Shown: piece by piece, positions 55,206 to 64,000 of the stretch | How the letters are laid out: each line of letters begins with the position of its first letter | Position numbering within the stretch: position 1 is the first letter of the stretch | NCBI GenBank assembly: GCA_016704445.1 | Contig: JADJAE010000151.1 | Span: 44,775-108,774 of the forward strand | Reading direction: 5' to 3' | DNA: 64,000 nucleotides | DNA from: Deltaproteobacteria bacterium | Lineage (GTDB): Bacteria; Myxococcota_A; Polyangia; Polyangiales; Ga0077539 | Notes under the pieces: model-generated | Seen by the model: only the letters and a program-made list of their open reading frames with translations | Told to the model about the DNA's origin: nothing | The model's database searches: none | Position numbers and translations under genes: made by a program

Positions 55206-55904
55206 ATGAAGCGAATCCTTGTACCAACCCAGTCACCGGTGGACTGGAAGCGACTCCTCGCGAAGCCGGACCGGCACTGGAAGTCGGGGCGGTCTGCCAT
55301 GTCGGCCGCTTCCTCGCGGGAATCTGCCGATGGGTTGCCGCCCGAGATCCGAGCGGCGCTCAACTCCGGGCCGAGTGAGCTTCGCGACCTCGATCTGGTA
55401 ATCGCCGTGCCGGAGTGGGAAGTACCGCTGCCGGGGGGCGCTACCACATCCCACACGGACGTGCTCGCAGTTGCGACGAACGCAAGCGGTCTCGTGATCA
55501 TCGCCGTTGAGGCCAAAGTCGACGAACCCTTCGGACCGACGGTTGGCGAGAAGCGGGCAGCGGCCTCAGCGGGGCAACACGAGCGGCTTTCGTACTTGCA
55601 CAAGGTCTTGGGACTCGGCACGCCGTTGCCGGATGCAATCCGCTACCAGCTCGTGCACAGGTTGGCGTCCGCTGTCCTCACCGCCGCGCAATTCCATGCC
55701 CGGACTGCGGTCATGCTGGTGCAGTCGTTCAGCCCGGACTCGCGTTGGTTCGATGACTTCGAGGCGTTCGCTTCGGCAATCGGCTCGGTAGCCGCGAAGG
55801 ACGCGGTCGCGAAGGTTCCTTCAGTGCAATCACCGGCGCTCTACATGGGATGGTGCAGGGGTGATCAACGTCACCGGTCTGCGGTGCTTGAGGGCGCGGT
55901 ATGA
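55206..55904 (+). CDS. Cassette D protein, DUF6946-like with PD-(D/E)XK-like core
   Basis: The 232-residue protein starts MKRILVPTQSPVDWKRLLAK 17 bp after attC site 3. Key blocks are PDRHWKSGRSAMSAASSRES, TTSHTDVLAVATNASGLVII and VEAKVDEPFGPTVGEKR. Asp in the second and Glu-Ala-Lys in the third could form a nuclease-type D...ExK site. Then come IRYQLVHRLASAVLTAAQF and HARTAVMLVQSFSPDSRWFD. These blocks match conserved hypothetical proteins I recall as DUF6946; that name is from memory. GC is near the chromosomal average. Nuclease activity is an inference. Confidence 0.65.
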   Translation: MKRILVPTQSPVDWKRLLAKPDRHWKSGRSAMSAASSRESADGLPPEIRAALNSGPSELRDLDLVIAVPEWEVPLPGGATTSHTDVLAVATNASGLVIIAVEAKVDEPFGPTVGEKRAAASAGQHERLSYLHKVLGLGTPLPDAIRYQLVHRLASAVLTAAQFHARTAVMLVQSFSPDSRWFDDFEAFASAIGSVAAKDAVAKVPSVQSPALYMGWCRGDQRHRSAVLEGAV

Positions 55905-55932
55905 CACGCGCTCCTAACAGCGGCGTCGTGAG

Positions 55933-57499
55933 ATGAGAGCCTCCCTCCACCTCCTCGGCCTGGCGCACCTCGCGGCGTGCGGCGGGCGCACGGCCCTCTC
56001 CACGCCCGACGCGGGGGGCTGGACCGTCCCCGACGCCGCGGGCGCCGACGCCGCCACCGTCGCTCCGCTGCGGTGCACCCTCGGCGTCCAACCCTCGGCG
56101 CCCGATCCGCGCGAGCTCGCGCAAGGCGCGCTCTGCCGCTTCGACAGGACGGCGACGCGCCCGGGGGGCGATCGTCCTCGCGGCCATCGACGGCGACGCC
56201 CTCTACGGCATCGACGCTCGAGGCGTCGCGCGGATGGTCCATCGCTTCGCCGAGGGCTCCCCTTCGCGGCGGAGGCCGGGCCGGGCCGTGCTGACCGCGC
56301 GCGGCGAGCACATCGCCAGCGCCATGACATGGATCGAGACACCCGCGTCGGGAGGGCGCGTGGCCTTCGAGCGGGTGCTCGCGCGGCGCGACGGCGTGGT
56401 GCTCCACCGCGCGCTGGAGGTTCTCCCGTACTTCGCGGGCGGCAACGAGCTGCGCGTCCAGGGCAACGAGTGCGGGGTGTTCGCGTGGGGGTGGGGGTCG
56501 GGCCTCCGTAAGCGGATGGACCTCGCGACGGCCGACGGCGCGCTCATCGAACCCCAGGAGGCGTACCTCCCGCGCGCAGACCCGGACGGCGACGGCGTCC
56601 TCGCGGTCAGCGACGTCACGGGAGGGCGCGAGCGCGTCTGGTGGCTCGACCCGCGGGCCCTCACGTTCACGCCCACCCAATACGAGTCGGGGCGCTTCCG
56701 CTCGTCGCTGCACAGCCTCGGCTCCGACCTCGTGTACGCCACCGGCTGGCTCGACGGTACGGTGACCCTCGAGCGCCCGGGAGGCGCGGTGCAGCGCTTC
56801 GCCTCGGAGCAGCTCCGCGGCGTCCAGGAGGCGCACACCGCCGCGACGGCGCGCAACGGGCTGGTGTTCGCGCTCGGCCAGGGCGGCGATCACGCCGTCA
56901 TCAACGTGCGCTCGGGCGAGCGTCGTGACATCGCGTTCGCGGTGCCCCAGGGGATGCGCCGGGTGCACCTGCCAGGCGTCGAGCGCGGTCCCGATGACGC
57001 CTGGGACATCTCGATCACGACCGGGGGGGAGCTCGTGATGGCGCTGCGCGACAACACCTTCGGCCGCGTCCATCGTAGCCGCGATGGGTCGACGTGGAGC
57101 GCGTACGAACCAGCCTTCGGGGACGTCGAGTCGGTCCGGGTCATGGAGCACGAGGGCACCGTGCTCGCCTTTGCGCTCGGCCTCCGGAGGAACCCGACGG
57201 ACTGGTGGCGCCCCCTCGGGGGCGCGACGCGCTACGACGGGCGCAACGTGTTCGTCGCGCGAGGCGAGGGCCGCCCGCTGCCGCGCTCGTCGCGCACCTG
57301 GGAGGGCGAGCCGTACCACCTCAGCGACGACGGCGGATGTCTCGCGTACTGGACCGCGAGCGGCCCCGCGGCGCTACGGGTGGCGGCGGGCTCGTCGCGG
57401 GAGTTCGTGCTCGGCGCGGCCACGACGGAGCCGCGCCTGGTGCGCGCGATGACGTGGGCGCTCGGCGACGGCGCGGTGCTCACCGCCACACCGGAGTAG
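55933..57499 (+). CDS. Lipoprotein with propeller-like repeats (one frameshift)
   Basis: The signal MRASLHLLGLAHLAACGGRT has a lipobox AAC. After about 75 residues the frame breaks near 56165 in a G run (CCCGGGGGGCG). The next frame continues with GAIVLAAIDGDALYGIDARG to 57499. The body has repeated strand blocks such as DVTGGRERVWWLDPRALTFT and NTFGRVHRSRDGSTWSAYEP, the latter with an Asp-box-like SRDGSTW. It is probably a beta-propeller on the cell surface, about 520 residues. GC content is typical for the chromosome, so it lies outside the cassette array. Confidence 0.68.
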
Positions 57500-57571
57500 A
57501 GGGCCCTCCCCCCCGGAGCGTGGGTCGCGCGGTCGGCGAGCCTCCTGGCAGCTCGTTGACAAGCCGGACCA

Positions 57572-58111
57572 ATGAATACGCAATGCCAGGAAATGATTCG
57601 TTTCCCAGTCCCCTCACACCTCTTGCTCCCTGTCTTGTTGGCGGCGTGCGGCGCGCGCACGGGCCTCACGCCGTCGTCCTCCCCGGAGTGCTCCATCCCT
57701 GACGCAGCCACGCCTCTTGCGCCGCCGACGCAGCCCGAGCCGGGCGGGCTCGCCTGCACGCGAATCGGATGCACCGATCAGATCGCGATCACGATCCGCG
57801 ACGCGCGGGGGCAGGAGCTCACGCCGGCACGGTGGGTCGTGGGCCTCGACGGCGCGCGCTTGTCCGAGACGGGGTGTGGCTCGGACTTCGACCTGGCCGG
57901 CAGCTCGATCACGTGCCTCGACGGCTCGCTCCGGGTCTCCTTTCTGGGGGCCTCACAACCGCTGCCTTCTGTGTTGGAGGTGAGCGTCACAACCACTACG
58001 GGGCTCCACGTCGACGCGTGCGTCGCGCCGACCTACCGCCTGGTTCAGCCCAACGGACCGGGTTGCGCCCCGATCTGTCGGCAGGCGCGCATCGAGCTGA
58101 TCGCACGCTGA
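57572..58111 (+). CDS. Small lipoprotein of unknown function
   Basis: The start at 57572 gives MNTQCQEMIRFPVPSHLLLP followed by VLLAACGARTG, a lipobox LAAC. A start at the internal Met (MIRFPVPS) would give a tighter signal. The mature 145 residues are beta-rich with six Cys (GLACTRIGCTDQIAITIRDA; CVAPTYRLV; CAPICRQARIELIAR). This Cys pattern recurs in myxobacterial exported proteins without a named function. It is co-oriented with the lipoproteins on either side. Confidence 0.72.
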   Translation: MNTQCQEMIRFPVPSHLLLPVLLAACGARTGLTPSSSPECSIPDAATPLAPPTQPEPGGLACTRIGCTDQIAITIRDARGQELTPARWVVGLDGARLSETGCGSDFDLAGSSITCLDGSLRVSFLGASQPLPSVLEVSVTTTTGLHVDACVAPTYRLVQPNGPGCAPICRQARIELIAR

Positions 58112-58152
58112 CCCGCCCGACGCCGCGGCGCGCCGTCGCGTATCGTCGGCGC

Positions 58153-58490
58153 ATGTACGCCCGCCTCATCGTCGCGCTCGCTGCACTGCTCCCGCTCGCG
58201 TGTCGCCGCGCCCCGCCCGTCGCCCCGCCCGTCGCCCCGCCCGTCGCCCCGCCCGTCGCTCCGCCCGTCGCTCCGCCCGTCGCTCCGCCCGATGCCACCC
58301 TCGTCGGCGCCCTGCCCACGACCGAACCCCCGCTCCCCGACACCGAACCGATGTACCCGGGTTGCCTCGCGTGGTCGCCCCGGCGCCACCTCGCCGCGTG
58401 CCTCGTCGGCCAGAGCGGATCCAACCTCAACGCCAACACCGTCTGGCACGTCGCCTTCAGCGGCGAGACCGATGAGCGCGCCGTGAGCCT
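58153..58490 (+). pseudogene. 5' half of a lipoprotein gene split by an insertion sequence
   Basis: MYARLIVALAALLPLACRRA is a lipoprotein signal (lipobox LAC). Seven or so tandem APPV repeats follow (encoded by a 12-bp tandem repeat), then SPRRHLAACLVGQSGSNLNA. The frame runs through GETDERAVS and meets the element at 58491, where a TGA inside the IS ends it. Joined to 60872-61316 it gives a continuous 260-residue protein, SLVPVTDAGYFDD at the seam. The gene product is of unknown function. Confidence 0.88.
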
Positions 58491-60865
58491 CTGACCTCCT
58501 GACAAGCCCGATGTCACGAGTGCAATCACTCTTCGCTTGACACCTCCCCCCGCACGACGCTCCCGCGGGGCCGCGGGGCGAGCCGCGCGCGTAGCGCTCG
58601 TCCATCCTCGAAGCGCAGTCGTCCGTCGAGTGCGCAGAGCGCCTCCGCGAGCCGCGCGTGCGGCATCGGCGGCAGCTGCAGATCGAGCTCGACCTCGACG
58701 AGATCCTTCCCAAAGCGCATCCGTCCCGGCGCTCTCACCAGGGCGGCGAGCGTCCTCGCTCGCGTGTCTTGATCCCACTCGTGATCGCTCGGCGCGAGCT
58801 TCCCGCCGAGCTCCGCGAGCAGCCATCGCCGCGCGTTCTCGGTCGCGTTCTTGAGCGGCAGGAGCAGCGCGCGGTTGCTCACGTCCAGCTCCGCCCGCAC
58901 GGCCTCCGGCTTGATCGTCATGCGCGGCACCTTCTCCGGCGTCTCGCGAATCTGCCCGGCCACGACGCGCTGCTGCAGGACGTTCACGTCGATGTCGAGG
59001 CGCACCTCCGGACGGGTCCGCTCCTTGGGTTTGAAGTGCTCGCGTCGAAGCGACATCTCCGCCTCCTTCAGCTCCCGGGAGAACGTCTGCAGCTTCACGC
59101 GGGCGGGGTTTCTCGCCGGGCGATCGTCGGGCCGATGATGCTCCGCGCCGCGATCGTCGAGGTGGTCGATCGGCACGAACGCCTTGGCGGCCTTGATGCC
59201 GTTCTCCTCCATGCCGCGCGCGCTGCGCAGCAGACGCATGGCCTCGACGGCGTCGATCCACGGCGGGAGGTTGGTCGCCGCCGGCAGCAGCGCCTTGCCG
59301 TCCCGCTCGACGATCAACCGCGTCGGATGGGTGCAGCTCTGATGATTCCAGGGCACCTCGCCGATGCCGTCTTCGACCGGGGCGATCGTCCCGAGGTCCG
59401 GGAGCGTCACCGTCGAAGGGACCCACGCCAGGAACCAGAACCCCTCCGTCGCCATCGCGGAGAGCACGTCGAAGTCGAAGCCGCCGCGGTCGAAGGCGAG
59501 CACCACGGGTCGATCGGCCCACGCGGGGTCCGCGCGCTGCGCTTCGGCGAGGGCGCGCGCCGCGGCGAGCACGTGCGCGTGCAGGTGATCACCCGCGGCG
59601 ACAGGGAGGTCGTTCCAGCAGTAGCCGTGCAGGTCCATGAGGCGGACGGTGGCGAGGCCACGCTCAGCGATGCGGCGCTTGGTGTTGTAGCCCTTGTCGA
59701 TCGGCTCCGCGCCGCCGTACGCCTTGAAGTGCCCATCGACGCCGTACACCGGCACCTCGGGCCGATGCACGCGCAGCAGCCCCAGCATCCAGCCGACCCA
59801 CCACTGCACCGGATCGAACCCCGCGATCATCTGCGCGACGGCGCGCCAGAGGGTGCGCACGCTCGGACTGCGCTCCAGGCCCAGCACGACACCCAGCGCG
59901 CGGGCGTCGCGCTCGTGCATCGCCTCGATCGACGGCAGCCCTGCGGCCCACGCCGACGCGAGTGCCACCAGCGCCTGCTGCCCCGAGTAGTGCGCCTCGT
60001 CGGGGCGCGCGACGGAGGCGCGGTCCATCGCGTCGCAGAGGCCGACGTGCAGGAGGCCCGCGACGATGAGCGTGGTGCCCGCGTACCGGCACGCATGCCA
60101 TCGACCGTCGGCCGGAAGCGGGGCGGCGGGGCAGAGCAGGTCCTTCTCGACGTCGGGCACCGGGAGCGCAAGATCGGTGACGGTCACGAGCGTGTCGGCA
60201 GAAGCGGAGGGCTCGTCCGCGACCGCGGCCGGTGCGGCGAGGTCAGGTGTCGCGGAAGCGATCACGGGCTCGAAGGTCGCCGTGGGCGCGGTCGGCAGCG
60301 GGAGCGTGACCTGGATGGGTCGAGGCCGCACGACGACGCCCTGGGTGGCCGTGCGCACCGAGGTGATGCCGACGCCGAGTTGCTTGGCGATGTCGGCGAG
60401 GAAGACCCCCTGCTCGCGGAGCGCGCGGGCCTTCGCCTTGCCGACGGGGCCGAGCGCGGGAGTGCGCCCCGCCGCGCCGCGCTCGACCAGGCCGCGCCAG
60501 CCGTGGAGCTCGAAGTGAGAGAGGACGCGGCTCACCTGCGCCTCGCTGATCCCCGCGAGCTGGGCGAGGGTCTTGCCGCCGAGTCCCGACTGATGGCCCG
60601 TCACGAGGAACAGATCGCGCGTCGGCAGGTCGTCCACCGACCACTGCACGAACATCATCGCGCCGACGGTCACGACCACGACGTCGCCATCGCGGTGGCT
60701 TCGGATCAGCGCATCGAACCCCGAACCCGGCAGCGTCGTCTCCACGATTTCCATCGTGATTTCAACGCTCGGGCGCCGGAAGAATTCCTCTGAATCGACA
60801 GCGCTACGACGATCGCGAAGCCCTGGAAACGAAGCGTTTCAGCCGAGGGCTGGGTCAGGACGTAG
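58491..60865 (-). mobile_element. Intact insertion sequence, about 2.4 kb
   Basis: The left end CTGACCTCCTGACAAGCCC and the complement of the right end, CTACGTCCTGACCCAGCCC, form imperfect inverted repeats. GAGCCT occurs directly outside both ends (58485-58490 and 60866-60871) as a 6-bp target duplication. One transposase gene fills the element. Removing 58491-60871 restores the reading frame of the lipoprotein gene, which fixes both boundaries. Confidence 0.9.
58526..60754 (-). CDS. DDE transposase of the insertion sequence
   Basis: The 742-residue protein has an N-terminal helix-turn-helix (GLGGKTLAQLAGISEAQVSR, about residues 58-78) and a second one near QGVFLADIAKQLGVGITSVR. The catalytic core shows the first Asp in VYGVDGHFKAYGG, a second in VVLAFDRGGFDFDVLS and a likely Glu further on near ARGMEENGIKAAK. 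This is the RNase H-like DDE order. It is longer than most IS4-like enzymes and resembles 'putative transposases' of Myxococcota. I cannot name the IS family. The frame is intact, so the element may be active. Confidence 0.88.
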   Translation of the reverse strand: MEIVETTLPGSGFDALIRSHRDGDVVVVTVGAMMFVQWSVDDLPTRDLFLVTGHQSGLGGKTLAQLAGISEAQVSRVLSHFELHGWRGLVERGAAGRTPALGPVGKAKARALREQGVFLADIAKQLGVGITSVRTATQGVVVRPRPIQVTLPLPTAPTATFEPVIASATPDLAAPAAVADEPSASADTLVTVTDLALPVPDVEKDLLCPAAPLPADGRWHACRYAGTTLIVAGLLHVGLCDAMDRASVARPDEAHYSGQQALVALASAWAAGLPSIEAMHERDARALGVVLGLERSPSVRTLWRAVAQMIAGFDPVQWWVGWMLGLLRVHRPEVPVYGVDGHFKAYGGAEPIDKGYNTKRRIAERGLATVRLMDLHGYCWNDLPVAAGDHLHAHVLAAARALAEAQRADPAWADRPVVLAFDRGGFDFDVLSAMATEGFWFLAWVPSTVTLPDLGTIAPVEDGIGEVPWNHQSCTHPTRLIVERDGKALLPAATNLPPWIDAVEAMRLLRSARGMEENGIKAAKAFVPIDHLDDRGAEHHRPDDRPARNPARVKLQTFSRELKEAEMSLRREHFKPKERTRPEVRLDIDVNVLQQRVVAGQIRETPEKVPRMTIKPEAVRAELDVSNRALLLPLKNATENARRWLLAELGGKLAPSDHEWDQDTRARTLAALVRAPGRMRFGKDLVEVELDLQLPPMPHARLAEALCALDGRLRFEDGRALRARLAPRPRGSVVRGEVSSEE

Positions 60866-60871
60866 GAGCCT

Positions 60872-61316
60872 GGTTCCCGTGACCGACGCGGGGTACTTCG
60901 ACGATCCGCACACCGTCGCGACGCCGCCCGGGGTGCGCGCCCGGCTGCGCGCCCGCTTCGTCACAGACGGCTTCGTCGACCTGCGCCCGCTGCGCCGCGC
61001 GCTCTCCGCGGAGCCCTTCGAGTGGGCCCCGGGCGCGACGGTTCGCGTGGTCCATCGACGCACCTTCGGCGGCGGAGAGAACGCCGCAGAGAGAGGCACC
61101 GACCGCGTCGAGCTGCGCTGGCAGCCCGGCGGACCACCACTCACGCTCACCGCCTGGGAAGACCGCCCCGTCGCCGAGCCGCGGATCCGAGCGTACGTGA
61201 TCCCCGGCGGTCGCTACCTGGTGCTCGACGCGGTCGGAGAGTACGGCGACGAGGGAGAGTCCGGCGTGCACTCGCTGGCGTGGCGCTGCGACCGCGAGGC
61301 GCGCACCTGTCGGTGA
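60872..61316 (+). pseudogene. 3' half of the split lipoprotein gene
   Basis: The frame reads VPVTDAGYFDDPHTVATPPG onward to DREARTCR at 61316. It holds a FVDLRPLRRALSAEPFEWAP block and HSLAWRCDREARTC, with no start of its own. It continues the 5' half at 58153-58490 exactly once the IS and one GAGCCT are removed. Confidence 0.88.
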
Positions 61317-61350
61317 AGGATAAGGGCGCGACGCGAGCGTCGGCCGGGCG

Positions 61351-62156
61351 TCACGACCTCCGCAGGTAGATCATCCAGTAGGTCACGCCGACGAGCACCG
61401 CGCCGCCGACGATGTTGCCCAGCGTGACCGGCAGGAGGTTCATCGCCATCCGGGAGACGGTGAGCCACTCCGGGGCGGCGTCGAGGGATGCCGCCCGCAG
61501 CACCGTCGGCTCGCGCGCCGCGAAGAGCGCGACGGGCAGCAGGTAGAGGTTCGCGACGCTGTGCTCGAAGCCGACGGTGCTGAACGCGGCGATGGGCGGC
61601 ACCACCGCCATCATGCGATCGGTCGTGGTGCGCGCGGAGAGCGCCATCCAGACCGCGAGGCACACGAGGACGTTGCAGAGCACCCCGAGCGTGAAGGCCT
61701 CGACGAAGGTCTCGTGCAGCTTTCCGTTGGCGATCGCGATGGCCTGCGCGCCCACCGCTCCACCGATGAACTTGAGCTGCCCCGACAGGACGACGAGCGC
61801 GGCCACGCCGAGCGCGCCGACGGCGTTGCCCACGAGCACCAGGGCCCAGTTGCGCACCAGCGCCAGGGTGGTGATGCGACGGCTCGCCCACGCCATCGTG
61901 AGGAGGGTAGTTGCCGGTGAAGAGCTCGGCGCCCCCGACGACGACCAGCAGCAGCCCGAGCGAGAAGGCCACGCCGCCGAACAGCCGCAGCACGCCAGGC
62001 GGCCAGGCGCTCGCTCCCCCGCCGGCCGTCACCGTCGTCATGAAGCACGCGCCGAGCGCGATGAACGGCCCGCGTCGAGCGACGCCTTACGCGAACGCCC
62101 ATCTCTTCGGCCTTCTTCGCCATTTCCGGGCGGAAGAAGGCGTCGATGCCTTCCAT
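61351..62156 (-). pseudogene. Formate/nitrite transporter remnant
   Basis: The start at 62156 reads MEGIDAFFRPEMAKKAEEMG, the FNT N-terminus. TM1 is damaged: after KASLDA only GPFIALGACFMTTVTAGGG remains, so about ten residues are missing and the frame is shifted near 62080. A second shift near 61905 follows AELFTGNY. The rest (MAWASRRITTLALVRNWALV; KLHETFVEAFTLGVLCNVLV; NLLPVTLGNIVGGAVLVGVT) is a good FNT C-terminal half with the NIVGG signature. FNT channels carry formate, nitrite or related anions as pentamers. The gene is probably inactive. Confidence 0.75.
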
Positions 62157-62265
62157 GCGCGGAGCCTAGAACGAATCCCCCTTCGGACGCTCGAGCGTCT
62201 CCCTGAACACCATGAAAACAAGGTCGCCCTTGACCGGTGGTAAGTAACCGATTACTTACCGAGGC

Positions 62266-62913
62266 ATGGCTGATCTTCGTCGCAGCACGGAAGTCCGACA
62301 GGTCGAGCTGACCGATGCGGCGCTCCACATCATCGCGACCCGGGGCATCGCCGCGCTCACCACGCGCAGCCTCGCCGAGCAGGTGGGGCTCAGCAGCGGC
62401 GACATCTTCCCGTCACTTCCCGCCTCCATCGATGCGCTCATCGAGGCCGTCGTCGCGAGGGGTCGGAGTTGGTGCATGGAGTCGACCTTCCCCTCGAAAG
62501 AGCTGCCGCCGCCGAGAGCGACTCTCGATCGCCCGTCGAGGCGCGGAGCACCGCGTTGTCGGCGGCCAGGTCGGCAACTCATGCGGCTCAGCATGCTCTC
62601 CGAGCAGTTTCCTCCTGGCGCTGCCGGAGGGCGGCTCGGCGCGGCCTCGCGGCATGCGCTGCAGAAGACCGGGAGTTCGTGCGGGCGTGCCTCCCGCGAG
62701 GGCAGACAGCGGGCGGGTTTCGCTCCGACATCGACGCGGGCGCGCGTCGTCGTCGTCGCCAGGCACCATCCAGATGCTCGCGCTCTCGGCCGCCAATCGT
62801 CGGCAGATCGGCACGGCTCCGCAGTCGGTCCGGACGTCCTCGGGGTGCTCCTGCGGCCGCCTCCGCCCGTCGTCCCCAGGAGCACGCGGGCCAAGGGGCT
62901 GCGTGGAAGGTAA
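62266..62913 (+). pseudogene. TetR-family regulator remnant
   Basis: The N-terminus MADLRRSTEVRQVELTDAAL, then HIIATRGIAALTTRSLAEQV and GLSSGDIFPSLPASIDALIE, is a normal TetR helix-turn-helix (residues 1-55). After about 62440 the frame breaks several times. Pieces in other frames (FVRACLPRGQTAGGFRSDID; TIQMLALSAANRRQIGTAPQ) fit a TetR ligand-binding domain. The gene overlaps no other and reads toward the monooxygenase remnant. A regulator plus target-enzyme pair is likely in the ancestor. Confidence 0.65.
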
Positions 62914-62940
62914 GCCAGCCGTCATGACGTCGCGATCCGA

Positions 62941-64000
62941 ATGCCGACTCAGGTGTCGTTGATCGTCGGCGCGGGGCCCACCGGGCCAGTACGACACCAC
63001 GCGCGACGCCACGGCTCGCTGTCGGTGCGCATCGTCGAGCAGAGCCCCCCAGCGCAGCCGGCACCCGCGCTGGTGCTGCACCACGCTCGCTGAGGTGCTC
63101 GACGACCTCGCTGCGTCGAGGCCGTGCCGCAGGCCGGGCGGGAGTGTCGCGCGCTGAACATCGTCGCGGAGGGCCGCCCGGTGGGCCGCGTCGAGTTTCG
63201 CCAGCTCGACTGGAGCGACGCGCCGTACCCCATGTGGCTCACCATTCCGCAGAGCGAGACCGAGCGCTGCCTGGAGGAGCGCCTCAACGCTCCTGGCGTC
63301 ACCGTCGAGCGCCACCGACGTTAAGCGCTCACCTGGGTGAGACCGAGGGAGGCGTGGAGGCCGATCTCGTACGCGCCGACGGCACCGTCGAGGCGTGTCG
63401 CTCAGCGTGGCTCGCTGTGGGCTGACGGCGCCCGTAGCGAAGTGCGGCGCGCGCTGGGGTGGCGCTCGAAGGTGACATGCCAGCGGCGAGGTCTTCTTCA
63501 TGCTCGCCGACGGTTGATGGAGTCACCGCTCGTCGATGGCGAGGGCTACAACGTGCTCGCGCGCGAGGGGGTGCTGTCTCGATTCCGATGCCCAATACTC
63601 CGGGCGGCAGCCCACCTGCGTACCTTCCCAGCGCGCGCCCGACGATCTCTCCCGTCATCGACCTGCCGATGCTCCAGCAGCTCGTCGACACCTTGCTCGG
63701 TTGCGTAATACGCTCCGGTCCTCGGCTATCGTCGGTGTTCTCGCCGAAGCATTTCATCGCGAGGTCGCTTCGCGTCGGGCGGGTCTTCCTGGCGGGCGAC
63801 GCGGCGCACATCCACTCGCCCGTCGGCGGTCAGGGCCCTCGTAACACCGGCATCCAGGACGGATACAACCTGATGTGGAAGTCTCAGCCTCGCACCGCGG
63901 GCTCGCGGCTCCGACGCTCCTCGACACCTACCAGGAGAAGACATCCGGCGGGCGAACGGATGATCCGCGCGGGTGCGTCGCGCGACCTGGGCGATGACGC
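62941..64000 (+). pseudogene. FAD-dependent monooxygenase remnant (runs off the window)
   Basis: The start at 62941 gives MPTQVSLIVGAGPTG, an FAD-binding GxGxxG motif. Later pieces in different frames match phenol-hydroxylase/TfdB-type monooxygenases: RALNIVAEGRPVGRVEFRQL, PYPMWLTIPQSETERCLEER, then ADGARSEVRRALGW and RVFLAGDAAHIHSPVGGQGP, the GDAAH FAD-contact motif, ending in NTGIQDGYNLMWKSQ. At least six frame changes occur in 1 kb. It cannot encode a working enzyme as read. Confidence 0.72.

Larger units (their letters stand above)
51582..55904 (+). mobile_element. Integron-type gene-cassette array lacking an integrase in the window (CALIN-like)
   Basis: Four attC-like sites in the same orientation separate four ORF-bearing cassettes, all coding on the plus strand. 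Three of the sites are clear homologues: each opens with an R'' box ending AAC followed by AAGCCG, contains GTGYCGRCCGC-like and GGCGGCA blocks, and ends with a GTTRRRY box. Cassette A starts TTGGGC and its own attC opens GCCCAAC. Cassette B starts TTAGAT and its attC opens ATCTAAC. That is the match expected when each cassette brings its own circularised attC. Cassette C nearly fits (TTGGGC with GCCGAAC). The last cassette has no clear attC. No intI gene or attI is visible. Confidence 0.78.

Noticed and set aside
55905..55932. Remnant attC at the end of cassette D
   Set aside because: Only TCCTAACAGCGGCG is suggestive; it is not complementary to TTGAAC and there is no GTTRRRY partner.
58658..60793. 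711-codon plus-strand ORF
   Set aside because: Antisense to the intact transposase; composition is a shadow.

Overview
The window is high-GC chromosomal DNA from a myxobacterium-like bacterium (Myxococcota; a Polyangia or Sandaracinus-type relative is my inference). The evidence is a MYXO-CTERM-type tail (GCGC, membrane segment, arginine run), many small lipoproteins, Asp/Cys-rich surface proteins, RCC1 and parallel beta-helix lipoproteins, and two Ser/Thr protein kinases. I saw no rRNA, tRNA or CRISPR array.

Layout. 1-1.7 kb: a decayed REP-associated (Y1/HUH) transposase between oppositely oriented repeat arrays, then a broken nidogen-like secreted protein. 1.7-10.4 kb: a minus-strand housekeeping run (DUF962, FmdB zinc ribbon, PspA, YbjN, PEBP, a membrane protein, two beta-helix lipoproteins). 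10.4-15.6 kb: three PD-(D/E)XK-type proteins (one Uma2), a LuxR regulator and a zinc-ribbon membrane protein. 15.6-20.1 kb: an AT-richer island of cysteine-rich secreted proteins, a large inverted duplication, shared repeats and many broken frames. 20.3-24.4 kb: a kinase/AAA/TPR protein followed by palindromes and a foldback element. 24.5-35.5 kb: two polytopic membrane proteins and a minus-strand operon (5'-nucleotidase, lipoprotein, outer-membrane barrel, GT-C glycosyltransferase). 35.7-50.6 kb: RCC1 lipoprotein, Ser/Thr kinase, MscS channel coupled to a lytic transglycosylase, ArfB, a SulP-carbonic anhydrase fusion, serine hydrolase, ABC-F ATPase, DUF4142 and hemerythrin proteins.

51.5-55.9 kb looks like an integron-type gene-cassette array without an integrase in the window (CALIN-like). 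Three homologous attC-like imperfect palindromes (about 52.62, 54.26 and 55.10 kb) and a weaker fourth (51.58 kb) separate plus-strand ORFs of unknown function. The first bases of cassettes A and B are complementary to the R'' box at their own 3' ends, as cassette circularisation predicts; cassette C nearly so.

55.9-61.3 kb holds lipoproteins, one of them split by an intact insertion sequence (58491-60865, 6-bp target duplication, terminal inverted repeats). Removing the element and one target copy restores a 260-codon reading frame. 61.3-64 kb holds decaying remnants of a formate/nitrite transporter, a TetR regulator and an FAD monooxygenase.

Many otherwise good genes carry a single frameshift, often at a run of C or G. 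This looks partly like assembly indels in homopolymers and partly like true decay; features are given as whole genes with the shift position noted.
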